From the NCBI GenBank assembly GCA_000435195.1, contig FR880150.1, positions 1-28,414 of the forward strand: DNA of 28,414 nucleotides, read 5' to 3'. The stretch comes from Clostridium sp. CAG:169. GTDB taxonomy: Bacteria; Bacillota; Clostridia; Oscillospirales; Ruminococcaceae. The notes under the pieces are model-generated. The model saw nothing but the letters and a program-made list of their open reading frames with translations. It was not told the origin of the DNA and searched no databases. Made by a program: the position numbers and the translations under genes. Of the stretch, positions 1-7,947 are shown piece by piece. Numbering within the stretch: position 1 is the stretch's first letter; every line of letters begins with the position of its first letter.

Positions 1-31
1 TTGTCCAATATGTATTGTAGTGCTACATTGT

Positions 32-283
32 TTACTCAGCAAAAATCAGCTCTTTGTTGACGATTTCCTCTGCACGGTTGCGGATATTGTTCATGGCTCC
101 GACCCATGCCAGCTGATTCTGTTCTTTCAGTTGGTCATTGATACCTTCTTTCTTTGCCAGCTGAATTACAAGCAGGTCGAGCTTATTTCGAGCCTGAGTG
201 TCAATGTCAGCGAGATAGTTCCGAGTGGCTTTGAGGTGAATCAGCCAGCGGAGGTTAGGTTGTAGCCAATGGCTACAAAATGG
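32..283 (-). pseudogene. C-terminal remnant of TnpV (transposon-encoded) protein
   Basis: Read on the minus strand, this frame is open for 83 codons after an in-frame TAG at 284-286 and ends with TAA at 32-34. Its last part reads ...QLAWVGAMNNIRNRAEE... followed by IVNKELIFAE, which I recognise as the C-terminus of the small TnpV protein carried by Tn4451-like and other clostridial mobile elements. The preceding stretch (RWLIHLKATRNYLADID...) also fits. No start codon with a ribosome binding site is present, and the N-terminal part usual for the family is missing. I therefore call it a 5'-truncated remnant. It marks the left side of the window as a former mobile-element edge. TnpV has no firmly known biochemical role. 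Identification is from memory of the family, not a search. Confidence 0.7.
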
Positions 284-356
284 CTACAGAATTCGTAAAG
301 ACGCTACGGATAGCGTGAAATATGTGGAATGTGTGGACTAAAAGCGTACTTTTAGT
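260..356. repeat. Cluster of three short inverted repeats plus a 10-bp direct repeat
   Basis: Three palindromes lie within 100 bp. They are TTGTAGCCAATGGCTACAA (260-278, 9-bp arms with one central base), ACGCTA/TAGCGT (301-306/311-316) and ACTAAAAG/CTTTTAGT (337-344/349-356). AATGGCTACA is also repeated directly at 268-277 and 279-288. The cluster sits at the broken 5' end of the TnpV remnant. It could be the recombination or transfer end of a lost element or simply structured debris. No recombinase gene is in the window to assign it to. Confidence 0.4.
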
Positions 357-495
357 GCATAAAATCACGAGAAATTAAGGTCTGGCGCTCGAGTGGGAAT
401 AATTTCAGAGGTCCGAAAACTCCCGGAATGACTGGGTTTTCTAAGGTTTGATGCCCTCCGTGACAACAAAATAGCAACATCTTATCATGATTCAT

Positions 496-541
496 AAAAA
501 GAGAGCGAACTGATTTTGATTAGTCAGTTCGCTCTCTTTTG
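496..541. terminator. Bidirectional hairpin terminator
   Basis: A perfect 14-bp stem (500-513 with 524-537, AGAGAGCGAACTGA / TCAGTTCGCTCTCT) with a 10-base loop is flanked by an A run on the left and a T run on the right. It can terminate in both directions. It lies about 90 bp downstream of the minus-strand gene ending at 629 and separates it from the mobile-element debris. The stretch 284-495 holds no supported gene. Confidence 0.75.
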
Positions 542-628
542 TTATATAGATTCTGTTTCCATAGCTCCTTTGCACAGATTGCATCCTCCCACAAACAGCC
601 GTTCAACGCCCTCCTATTGGAAGGAAAA

Positions 629-1252
629 TCAATCCCAAAGGGAGGAGAAATGCTGATAGAGAAAGTCTCTGCACTCCCAATACACAGCATCCGAAAGGTG
701 ATCTCTCATATAATTGGCGTGCATCTTTTGCTCCTTAGGGTCAATCTCATCATAGCGATGTATCATGACCCTGCCAAGTTCCTCTTCCCGTAGAATTTCT
801 GCATATATATCCTGAATATGCTCTCTCTGGACGACCGGAACATCCACCATGCTCTCCCAAGTGTGACCCTTTGTGTTCTTTAACGTTTCTACCGAAAGAG
901 GCTGGTAAAGAAAACCCTCTCTACCTTGGTACAAAATTTTAAGCTGATTTGGAAAGCGTTCAAAATAGTGTTGTTTTCCATTTTGAGCCGGTCCCATTGT
1001 CACAAAGTTTTCTGACCGGCTTCTGCAACAAACAAGTGCATAGACTCTATCTGTCGTAAAATAAGCGACATTCCTTCCATCAACATGGGATTTTGCATTT
1101 GCCAGAATCCTATCCAATCCACCCAATATACTGCCGTGATAAAACTGCAAAGCCTGCATCATACGTTCAAATCCCTTCGCTTTATTTATCCCAAGAATAT
1201 CATCTTTACTCCCATCTGTCAAATAAGCCGGGCAAAAACTTTCTCGATTCAT
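629..1252 (-). CDS. Hypothetical protein, possible ADP-ribosyltransferase-like fold
   Basis: The 207-residue soluble protein has no signal peptide or membrane segment. I recognise it only as resembling uncharacterised proteins of gut Clostridia. Around residues 36-70 it carries FYHGS, about 20 residues, then VAYFTTDRVYAL. This spacing resembles the H-G-[ST] ... Y-[FY]-x-T pattern of the H-Y-E group of ADP-ribosyltransferase folds (for example DUF3990-type proteins). That is inference from a short pattern. A third catalytic Glu cannot be assigned; candidates are in the REHIQDIYAEIL stretch. Other visible blocks are YFERFPNQLKILYQGREG and VVQREHIQDIYAEILREEE. The start has no good ribosome binding site (AT-rich leader), so the true start could lie downstream. 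It diverges from the TetR gene across a 106-bp gap. Confidence 0.7.
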   Translation of the reverse strand: MNRESFCPAYLTDGSKDDILGINKAKGFERMMQALQFYHGSILGGLDRILANAKSHVDGRNVAYFTTDRVYALVCCRSRSENFVTMGPAQNGKQHYFERFPNQLKILYQGREGFLYQPLSVETLKNTKGHTWESMVDVPVVQREHIQDIYAEILREEELGRVMIHRYDEIDPKEQKMHANYMRDHLSDAVYWECRDFLYQHFSSLWD

Positions 1253-1272
1253 AAAATTTTTTCAAAAAACAG

Positions 1273-1301
1273 TTGTATATTTCCTTCCGTTCGGTTATGA
1301 T
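1273..1301 (+). promoter_or_regulatory. SigA-type promoter for the TetR gene
   Basis: TTGTAT (1273-1278), a 17-bp spacer and TATGAT (1296-1301) lie 57 bp before the TetR start. An AT-rich stretch follows with an imperfect palindrome near CTAATTTAG. An autoregulatory operator in this divergent region would be normal for TetR proteins, but I cannot define it. Confidence 0.5.
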
Positions 1302-1358
1302 ATAAATACTAATTTAGATTTTTATCCTTTATATACTCAGGAAGGGGAATGGAAAGCT

Positions 1359-2000
1359 ATGGCGCGAAAAGCCTATTCCGAACAGGAACGGGAGCAGGTG
1401 CGGATCGCTCTGCTGACCACTATGCTCCAGTGCATCGTGGACCGTGGGCTGATCCACAGCAGCATTGATGTCCTGTGCAAACAGGTAGGCATCTCCAAGA
1501 CCTTTTTCTACACCTTTTTTTCTTCTAAAGAAGAGCTTGTATTGGAGGCTCTGCGCTACCAGCAGCCCAAACTGCTGCAATATGCCCGCCGGCTGATGGA
1601 GGATTCTACACTCAACTGGCAGGAGAGTGTCCGCACCTTTTTGGAGACCTGCATATATGGTGAGAAAAAAGGCATTGCCGTACTTTCCATCGAAGAGGAA
1701 CAGGAGATTTACCGCTGCCTTTCTCAAGAAAATTTCCAAACCTTCCGTAACGACCAGACCAAACTATTCCGCGATTTGCTGGAGATTTTCGGTCTTTCTG
1801 CCGACCACATCGACCCACGACTATTTGGCAACCTGTCGCTGTCGATGATGATGGTCTACAAAGCAATCCCAAACACCATGCCCTTCCTGTTTCCAGAGCT
1901 GGCAGAGGACATGGTAGAATTTCAAATCAACGCCCTGCTGGATGCAATGCAGCGGGCAAAAGAAAGCGGAAACAGAGTGAAAGAAGATGTGCAGAAATAA
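1359..2000 (+). CDS. TetR/AcrR-family transcriptional regulator
   Basis: The 213-residue protein has the usual TetR length and layout. An N-terminal DNA-binding domain (about residues 10-60) contains a helix-turn-helix reading SSIDVLCKQVGISKTFFYTFF followed by SSKEELVLEAL, the typical hinge into helix 4. The C-terminal two thirds is helical and divergent, as expected for the ligand-binding and dimerisation domain. The start has purine-rich GGAAGGGG at 1340-1347 and GGAAAG just before the ATG. No transporter or enzyme gene adjoins it downstream; two hairpins follow and end the transcript. Its target may be itself, the divergent 629-1252 gene, or a gene lost from the island. The ligand cannot be predicted. 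Confidence 0.9.
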   Translation: MARKAYSEQEREQVRIALLTTMLQCIVDRGLIHSSIDVLCKQVGISKTFFYTFFSSKEELVLEALRYQQPKLLQYARRLMEDSTLNWQESVRTFLETCIYGEKKGIAVLSIEEEQEIYRCLSQENFQTFRNDQTKLFRDLLEIFGLSADHIDPRLFGNLSLSMMMVYKAIPNTMPFLFPELAEDMVEFQINALLDAMQRAKESGNRVKEDVQK

Positions 2001-2049
2001 TCAACACACCCTGATAGGGGTACAATCCGACCCAATCGTACCGTTCCAG

Positions 2050-2146
2050 AAAAAAGCCGATTACTTAAAATCGGCTGCTGGTTCTGTGCGGCTTTTTTGC
2101 CCTGCGTCAGCCTGTCCTTATGACAGTGCGGCGCAGGGTTTTTTTA
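2050..2146 (+). terminator. Two consecutive terminator hairpins after tetR
   Basis: The first hairpin pairs AAAAAAGCCG (2050-2059) with CGGCTTTTTT (2089-2098); a competing inner stem GCCGATT/AATCGGC also exists. The second pairs CCCTGCG (2100-2106) with CGCAGGG (2132-2138), has an inner CTGTC/GACAG stem, and is followed by seven Ts. Together they isolate the TetR gene from the downstream cluster, which therefore needs its own promoter between 2147 and 2215. I see no clear one there. Confidence 0.75.
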
Positions 2147-2227
2147 TTATCTGAAATTCGTATCCATGCAGCACCAGCAGACTTAATGGATTCAACCTCA
2201 AAAATCATTCAAAAAGGAGAAAAAAAT

Positions 2228-2953
2228 ATGCCTACAACCGAATGGATGACAAAATACAAAGCGCTCAAGGACAAACTGAACTGCAAAATTGACCTGGAAT
2301 CCTATTTTGCCGAAAAGGTCATCGGCAAGATGGCAGTGGATGTGCTGGACATCGGCGCTGTCCACTTTCCTACCGGAACGCTCTTTGCCTGTGACCCTCT
2401 GGTCGAGCTGGAGGATGCCCGACCGTTTATTCAGACCATCCCCGCCGGAAGTTACCCGGTGAAAATCTGCGTAGTCCCCAGTAAAACCTACGGCGACCGC
2501 TACGCCTGTGTCAAGGTGGAGGTCCGAGCAGGAAATCCCGTCCGCTATGAGCTGGGCATGACCGGCAGCGAAAACCTGGATGCGGATTGGGAAGATGGTG
2601 ACTATTTCGGCTTTGGTGTCGATGCCGGTATGGGCTGTGTTGCAGACATCCAGACCCAAGCAGCCTTCCAAGCATACTGGAACAAGCGGTTGGAGGAGGA
2701 CGAGGACATCGACCCCTACAACGACCTGTTTTGCGACCTGCTGGAGGAAAACGCCAAAGCCCATCCCCAATATCAAGGGGACTGCGGCGACTGGCTCAAC
2801 TGGACCGTGCCGGACACCGACTGCAACCTGCCGATTTTCGCCTCCGGTTGGGGGGATGGTTCCTATCCGGTCTACTTCGGCTACGATGAAAAGGATGAGG
2901 TCTGCGGGGTGTATCTCCAATTTATTGATATTGCAGAAAGCTATGATGCATAA
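2228..2953 (+). CDS. DUF4241 domain-containing protein (putative immunity protein)
   Basis: This is a 241-residue soluble acidic protein. The start at 2228 was chosen because AAAGGAGA lies 7-8 bases upstream. Hallmarks of DUF4241 are visible: a central FPTGTLFACDPLVELEDARPF segment, then PAGSYPVKICV, and later GVDAGMGCVADIQ. The family has no assigned biochemical function. I associate it with immunity-type gene arrays, and its position here, first in a same-strand run ending in a SUFU protein, fits that role (inference). The C-terminal half has a WLNWTVPDTDCNLPIFASGWGDGSYPVYFGYD-like region typical of the family (longest runs quoted only in part: NWTVPD and ASGWGDGSYPVYFGYD). The gap to the next gene is 19 bp, suggesting one operon. 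Confidence 0.8.
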   Translation: MPTTEWMTKYKALKDKLNCKIDLESYFAEKVIGKMAVDVLDIGAVHFPTGTLFACDPLVELEDARPFIQTIPAGSYPVKICVVPSKTYGDRYACVKVEVRAGNPVRYELGMTGSENLDADWEDGDYFGFGVDAGMGCVADIQTQAAFQAYWNKRLEEDEDIDPYNDLFCDLLEENAKAHPQYQGDCGDWLNWTVPDTDCNLPIFASGWGDGSYPVYFGYDEKDEVCGVYLQFIDIAESYDA

Positions 2954-2972
2954 CAAAAAGGAAGTGACTGCC

Positions 2973-3299
2973 ATGAAAACCTTTGATGCCAATTACAGGC
3001 TATTGGAGGAGATGTACCAAGATGAATACTATCCCGATTTTCTGGTGGACAAGGTAAAGACCGAGCTGCAAAAGGTCATCGCCCTGCTGGAAGAAGGAGA
3101 AACCGACACCAAATCTGTACAGGAAAAGCTGGACGAAAGCGTTTGTGCCATCAATGCTCTGCAAGAAGAATTTGAAGAGCATGACAGCGAAATTGAAACC
3201 GTAGCCCGCGACTGCATTGGCGAAACGGTAACATATATTCTGGATTGGTTCGATATTCCCATCGACACAGAGGAAGCGATTCGGGAAAGGGATTGGTAA
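2973..3299 (+). CDS. DUF5713 family small acidic protein
   Basis: The protein has 108 residues. The start at 2973 has AAAGGAAGTG upstream and 19 bp of spacing from the DUF4241 stop. The N-terminus YRLLEEMYQDEYYPDFLVDK and the end YILDWFDIPIDTEEAIRERDW (quoted in part: DWFDIPIDTEEAIRERDW) match what I remember of DUF5713, an uncharacterised family of similar length. It is predicted all-helical, strongly acidic and cytoplasmic. Its size, charge and position in the run are typical of immunity proteins, but no direct evidence for that role is visible. Family assignment is from memory. Confidence 0.75.
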   Translation: MKTFDANYRLLEEMYQDEYYPDFLVDKVKTELQKVIALLEEGETDTKSVQEKLDESVCAINALQEEFEEHDSEIETVARDCIGETVTYILDWFDIPIDTEEAIRERDW

Positions 3300-3414
3300 A
3301 GCAATCGCAGCCGCAAAAACATAATCAACTTCGCAACAGCAATCATTTTTCCCCGATGATTTGGGCGAAAAATTCAAGTACTGTTTTAAATTCAATTTTC
3401 AGGAGGACGGAATC

Positions 3415-3900
3415 ATGGAATTATTCAGCAAATTATTGAAGGGACCACAATCGGATATGGAAAAGAGCGCAGCCAATGAGAAAAAGGTGCGCGCCCTGTT
3501 TGACCAGGTGGTGGAGAATGGTGAGAAATATCGCCTGATTGTGGGCTATACCGAGGACGTCAAACGATTCAATTACGGCTTTGTCCACGGAAGCAAAACT
3601 CAAATCGGCAATTTGATTGTGGGATGGAACGAGGATACCAAAACCATCGTGGCAGTACCGACCGTTCCCGACCTCTCCGGCTGTGGTGACCCAACCTATT
3701 ACCGTCGGGAGGAAATCCTCAAAGCCTACCGAAACAAATACCCCACCGACGCCTTCATCATCTACCCCGACCGAAACGGCTATATCGGCATCAATGCCTA
3801 TGAATGGCTGGACGATGAAAAGCTGTACGTCTATCTCTATCAGAAAGAGGAGTTGGAGGCATTCACCGCCTTTTTCCAAAATAGCTTTTCCACCAAATAG
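3415..3900 (+). CDS. Hypothetical protein in immunity-like array
   Basis: The 161-residue soluble protein starts at 3415, after AGGAGG at 3401-3406. I do not recognise a family. It has an N-terminal helix (MELFSKLLKG) and then an alternating beta-rich region with GYTEDVKRFNYGFVHGSKT, LIVGWNEDTKTIVAVPTVPD and DAFIIYPDRNGYIGINAYEW, ending in a helix (KEELEAFTAFFQNSF). The fold looks compact alpha/beta. A 115-bp gap separates it from DUF5713 with no hairpin in between, so co-transcription is likely. The setting suggests another immunity or accessory protein (inference). Confidence 0.75.
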   Translation: MELFSKLLKGPQSDMEKSAANEKKVRALFDQVVENGEKYRLIVGYTEDVKRFNYGFVHGSKTQIGNLIVGWNEDTKTIVAVPTVPDLSGCGDPTYYRREEILKAYRNKYPTDAFIIYPDRNGYIGINAYEWLDDEKLYVYLYQKEELEAFTAFFQNSFSTK

Positions 3901-3920
3901 GAAGAGAGAAGTGAGGCAGC

Positions 3921-4127
3921 GTGTTAAAAGAAATTGGAATCTGGTTTCTTGTCCTGTCTGTCCTCTTTATCTTTGGGCAACTGTGGTTTCATCTGGTGGA
4001 AGGACTTCTGTCCAAAATCAAATCTCTGCTGCATCGAAACAAACCACCCCAACGGTGGCACTTCCGAAAAGTAACCGATGATAACAAACAACCATCATCC
4101 GTCCGCTATGACAAAAGCAAAATGTGA
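3921..4127 (+). CDS. Small single-pass membrane protein
   Basis: This is a 68-residue protein with a GTG start at 3921. A modest GTGAGG lies 5-10 bases upstream. Residues 4-29 (IGIWFLVLSVLFIFGQLWFHL...) form one hydrophobic helix, followed by a basic cytoplasmic-type tail (KIKSLLHRNKPPQRWHFRK). It is unrecognised. It sits 20 bp after the previous gene and 28 bp before the giant SUFU gene, so it belongs to the same run. A membrane anchor for a neighbouring immunity protein is conceivable. The coding call rests on its tight packing, start signal and membrane segment. Confidence 0.55.
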   Translation: MLKEIGIWFLVLSVLFIFGQLWFHLVEGLLSKIKSLLHRNKPPQRWHFRKVTDDNKQPSSVRYDKSKM

Positions 4128-4155
4128 TGGACAGAAAATGAAAGGAGGCGCTGAT

Positions 4156-7100
4156 ATGGAAGTATTAAAACAGTGCCAGAAATGGTTTGAACAGAATGAA
4201 ATTCAAAAGGTGATCGATGCGCTGGAAGCTATCCCCTCCGAGGAGCGCACCCCGGAACTGGACTGCGAGCTGGCAAAAGCCTACATCACCATCGCAGAGG
4301 TAGGAGAACGGAAGCCTTTTGAAAAAGCGCTGCAACTTCTGGCTCTTCATGAGGAGGAACTGGGCGAAGACCATTGCTGGAATTATCGAATCGCTTCTGC
4401 TTACTATTACTTGGACGAAGAAGGACCTGCCCTGCATTACTTTGAACAGGCACTCAATGCCCGTCCCGGCGACGAGGACACCCAGGGATATATCGACGAC
4501 TGCCGCCGCCGTTTGACCCTGCCCCGCTTTGAAACAAACTTCCGCGAAAGGACCCGGCAGGCATGGACCGCTTTTGCCGAAATCGAAGCAGAACTGCGGG
4601 CTATCATGGATGCCGACAAATTGCGGGAGCGCGGTGAAGAGCTGATGGAAAAACTCAGTCAGGCGCTGGAGCCTGCCTTCTCTTCCCCTGCTTTTGAAAT
4701 CGGCTATAACGGCAAAAAATATGAGCTGATTCTCAGCGCCGAAGGCAACCGCTCTGCTCTGTTCCCGCTGGTTTATTTCCAGAAGCACGCGCCCAAAGAG
4801 GTGCTGGCACACTGGAACATTCTGGTGGGACGGCAAAGCCAGGGGGATTTTTCTCTGCACACCGGAGGGATGGAAGTAAAACCGGAGGATGTGCAGGTGT
4901 GGGTGGAGCAGCAGGAGGATGGGCGACTGTCCCTCAGCCTTTACTGTGAAAAGCTGCTTTCCTTGCAGCAGGAGGAAAACGAACGCACCTGGTGGATGCT
5001 TTCTACCCTCACCGACCAGGTGCTGGGGGAAATCAACTCCATCGCCCACGTTGGAACCTTTGATTTCATCGATGCTCCTCAAGCCGGACCTTTCGTTTCT
5101 CTGGCAAAGCTGCCACAGATGCTCGCCGATTTGGGACTGACCGACTATCGGGACGGCAGCGAGTATCTGGAAAACAGTTATCTTTCCTATGAGCTGGAAC
5201 CGGTGGAGGACCCGGATGCCGATTGGCGGCTGGACACCTATGTCGGCTCCACCCGTCTACCGGTACTCATCAACGACTACCTGAGCGCCCACAGCGATGT
5301 GATGGATGCGTACCACAAAGATGGCATTGTCGCCGGTTTCCTCTGCTATCCGGTGGAGGGATTTGAAGGCGAAAATCAAGCAGAACAGATTCTGCGATTC
5401 CGGGACAGCCTGCAAGCGGCAATTCTGGAACACGCCGGTGCAGATGCCGTTACCTTCCTGGGCGGCGCCACCGGATTGTACTATGGGTATCTGGATTTTA
5501 TTGCCTGGGATTTGCCCGCCGTACTGGATGCAGCCAAAGATTTCTTGACCGACTCCGAGGTAAATCAAGGTGTGTTCCATGTCTTCCGTCGGGATGTAGG
5601 CGCTGTCCGCCTGTGGGAGCGGGAAGCTGAGCCGGAGGTGGACCCGCAAACCGGTTCCCTGCTCTCTGCACAGGATATTGAAACGCTGGAATCTTTTACC
5701 GACGATGTGTCGGGCTACTATGGAAGGATGCTCCACTGGCTGGAGAACTTCATCGAGCAGGGCGTGCAGGCAGGAAAATTCACCCAACGTCAGGCAAAGC
5801 AGGACCTGCAAATTGCCTTGTGGTATGCCTTTGCCTGCAACAATCTCGACGAGTACCGCTACTACTATAAAGCGGCAGACTGGATGAAAGATTCGGAACA
5901 AAATGCTGCGGGCTGCGCCATGTGGTACTACCGCTACTCGGCAGCGCTCATGTACTGTAGTCGTTTGGAAGAAGCGCTGGACTATGCAGAAAAGGGCATC
6001 CGGGAGGAACCGGACTATCCGTGGATTTGGCTGCAAGCCGGCAAGCTGCGCAGTCACTTCGGAGATAAATCCAGTGCATTGGATGCCGTTGCCCATGGTC
6101 TTGCACTGGTACCCGGCGATTATGAGTTCCTGACCTTGCAAAAAGAAATTGAAAACGGCGCGCCGCTGGAGCAGATGGAATACCACTGGATCAATCCCGA
6201 TGCCGACCAGACGCTTCAGCAGGGATTGGATGCGGACGCCGACAATAAGCAGCGAGCCATCTCCTGTATAACGGTCCATGCGGATGGACTGCAACGCTTC
6301 TGGAGCATCTTTGGTCCAAAGCCGGAGCAGTACACCCCTAACGCACCCTATACCCGCTTCCCCTATCCGGTAAACGGACAGACGGTCGATTTGGTTTTCC
6401 AGATGAACGAAGCAGGAATGTCCAAACTGGACGCCGACTGGCTGGAGCAGCTAAAAGGCTGGATGCAGAGCGGACAGTGGTTGGAGCGGGAACATCCCGA
6501 CGGCAGAGCAGCCCGCCTGGATACAGTGCTGGTGGGTCTTGACTACCACATCGGTCTGCTCTACAAGCTGACAGCGGAGGAGGTCTACTTCCAAATCTTC
6601 CTCAACCCAGACGGAACCGAGCAGGAAGAGCTTTTCTGGTCCTCGGAAGAGAGCGGTGAACCGGAGCTTTATACAGAGGAGGAGATGTCTGCGGTCGAAC
6701 AACACATTCAAAAAACCTTTGGCACGTTCGAGCGTGTCTTTCACGAGTTGGTTTCTCCCGACATCCATGTGGACATCTGCATGGTCCCACCCGTTGAGGG
6801 ACGGGACTACTACACGCTGGTGACGATGGGCATGGGTGCTCACCGGATGAATGTGCCCAAGGAGCTGGCAGAATACAAGCTGGAACGGGCAGAACTTGCC
6901 ATCGCCCTGCCGCCGGACTGGAAGCTGGATCAAGAATCCATGGAGGCGGAACGCTGGTACTGGCCGATTCGACTCCTGAAGGTGCTGGCACGCCTGCCGA
7001 TTGCCAACGATACCTGGCTGGGATGGGGACACACCATGGACAACCAGTCCCCCTTTGCGGAGAATACCGAACTTTGCGCCAGCCTCTTGACCGCTCCCCA

Positions 7101-7791
7101 GGGCATCGAGGAAGATGATGGGGTCTGCATCCTGCCAAACGGCGAGGAGGTCAACTTCTACCAAGTCATCCCGTTGTACCGGGAGGAGCTGGACTATAAA
7201 CTGGAGCATGGCGCAGATGCCCTGCTGGAAAAGATGGCAAACATCAGCTTTGTCGCAAACCCCATCCGACAGAAGGCTAACACGGAAGACACCCTTACCT
7301 ATGAGGATTTTGACGGTGAGATGGACGATGCCTGCTATCATATCGAAAGCATTGAGGAGAAGGAACTGCTTGTTGACCCCATCACTGCCTATAACCACAT
7401 GGCAATTTATCTGCGCTGGTGTATGGAGCATGACCTGATGAGTGAGGAATTCATAGAAGAATACGGTGAGGTAGTCCAACAAGTCAAAGCAGACCCTGCC
7501 GGTGTGGATCTAAGGGAGTTCATCCGGGATGAACTGGATAGCTGCTTGTTCGCTGTGCTGTTCAATCACCAAGGTCACGCATTTGCTTCCTACTACTATG
7601 GGGAATCGGACGACCCTTACTATCCTGCCGATATTGACAACCATGCTTTGGAATATTTCGGCTCAGAGCAATATCACTCCGACGAATTCCGGGATGAAGC
7701 CTACCTCTTCGTCCCTTTTGATGAGGACTATTATCAAGCTATGGCAAAGGTTATCGCAAAACGATTTGACAACTGGCAAGAGCAGGCATAA
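4156..7791 (+). CDS. Giant multi-module TPR-SUFU protein (putative polyimmunity protein)
   Basis: The protein has 1211 residues. The start at 4156 has AAAGGAGG at 4141-4148. Modules in order are: TPR-like helices (about 1-125); a domain with VYFQKHAPKEVL...WNILVGRQSQ and WWMLSTLTDQVLGE motifs (about 129-330); a mixed domain around 364-500 with GGATGLYYGYLDFIAWD; a helical block and second TPR pair (about 514-660, YYKAADWM, ALMYCSRLEEALDYAEKG, WLQAGKLRSHFGDKSSALDA); an alpha/beta domain (about 700-830); and a SUFU domain (about 845-1030: ERVFHELVSPDIHVDICMV, YYTLVTMGMGAH, KLERAELAIALPPDWKL, WLGWGHTMDN). A final module (about 1070-1211) holds AYNHMAIYLRWCMEHDLMSEE, quoted in part, and YYYGESDDPYYPADIDNHA. 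SUFU is an established immunity superfamily; the rest is uncharacterised. No signal peptide or transmembrane segment is seen. Fusion of several modules resembles polyimmunity proteins (inference). Confidence 0.85.
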   Translation: MEVLKQCQKWFEQNEIQKVIDALEAIPSEERTPELDCELAKAYITIAEVGERKPFEKALQLLALHEEELGEDHCWNYRIASAYYYLDEEGPALHYFEQALNARPGDEDTQGYIDDCRRRLTLPRFETNFRERTRQAWTAFAEIEAELRAIMDADKLRERGEELMEKLSQALEPAFSSPAFEIGYNGKKYELILSAEGNRSALFPLVYFQKHAPKEVLAHWNILVGRQSQGDFSLHTGGMEVKPEDVQVWVEQQEDGRLSLSLYCEKLLSLQQEENERTWWMLSTLTDQVLGEINSIAHVGTFDFIDAPQAGPFVSLAKLPQMLADLGLTDYRDGSEYLENSYLSYELEPVEDPDADWRLDTYVGSTRLPVLINDYLSAHSDVMDAYHKDGIVAGFLCYPVEGFEGENQAEQILRFRDSLQAAILEHAGADAVTFLGGATGLYYGYLDFIAWDLPAVLDAAKDFLTDSEVNQGVFHVFRRDVGAVRLWEREAEPEVDPQTGSLLSAQDIETLESFTDDVSGYYGRMLHWLENFIEQGVQAGKFTQRQAKQDLQIALWYAFACNNLDEYRYYYKAADWMKDSEQNAAGCAMWYYRYSAALMYCSRLEEALDYAEKGIREEPDYPWIWLQAGKLRSHFGDKSSALDAVAHGLALVPGDYEFLTLQKEIENGAPLEQMEYHWINPDADQTLQQGLDADADNKQRAISCITVHADGLQRFWSIFGPKPEQYTPNAPYTRFPYPVNGQTVDLVFQMNEAGMSKLDADWLEQLKGWMQSGQWLEREHPDGRAARLDTVLVGLDYHIGLLYKLTAEEVYFQIFLNPDGTEQEELFWSSEESGEPELYTEEEMSAVEQHIQKTFGTFERVFHELVSPDIHVDICMVPPVEGRDYYTLVTMGMGAHRMNVPKELAEYKLERAELAIALPPDWKLDQESMEAERWYWPIRLLKVLARLPIANDTWLGWGHTMDNQSPFAENTELCASLLTAPQGIEEDDGVCILPNGEEVNFYQVIPLYREELDYKLEHGADALLEKMANISFVANPIRQKANTEDTLTYEDFDGEMDDACYHIESIEEKELLVDPITAYNHMAIYLRWCMEHDLMSEEFIEEYGEVVQQVKADPAGVDLREFIRDELDSCLFAVLFNHQGHAFASYYYGESDDPYYPADIDNHALEYFGSEQYHSDEFRDEAYLFVPFDEDYYQAMAKVIAKRFDNWQEQA

Positions 7792-7947
7792 TCAGGAGAA
7801 TCGAAACATCCTGCTCCCATCCTCTGAGACAAATCCCATAAGTCAACCTGTTTAAAACTGATAACAGAAGCGAGCGGGAACCTGTTGGAGTATATCAGAC
7901 GTTCCGTGTGTATGCAGGCTTGTGAGAAAAAGATGCGCTCTTAAAGC

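Noticed and set aside
380..440. A possible tRNA-like segment around GGTCCGAAAACTCCC
   Set aside because: It lacks a GTTCGA-type T arm, matching acceptor stem and anticodon arm; not a tRNA.
352..495. A 47-codon minus-strand frame between the TnpV remnant and the first terminator
   Set aside because: It has an ATG but no ribosome binding site, and the sequence resembles no protein I know. It may be remnant mobile-element sequence but coding cannot be supported.
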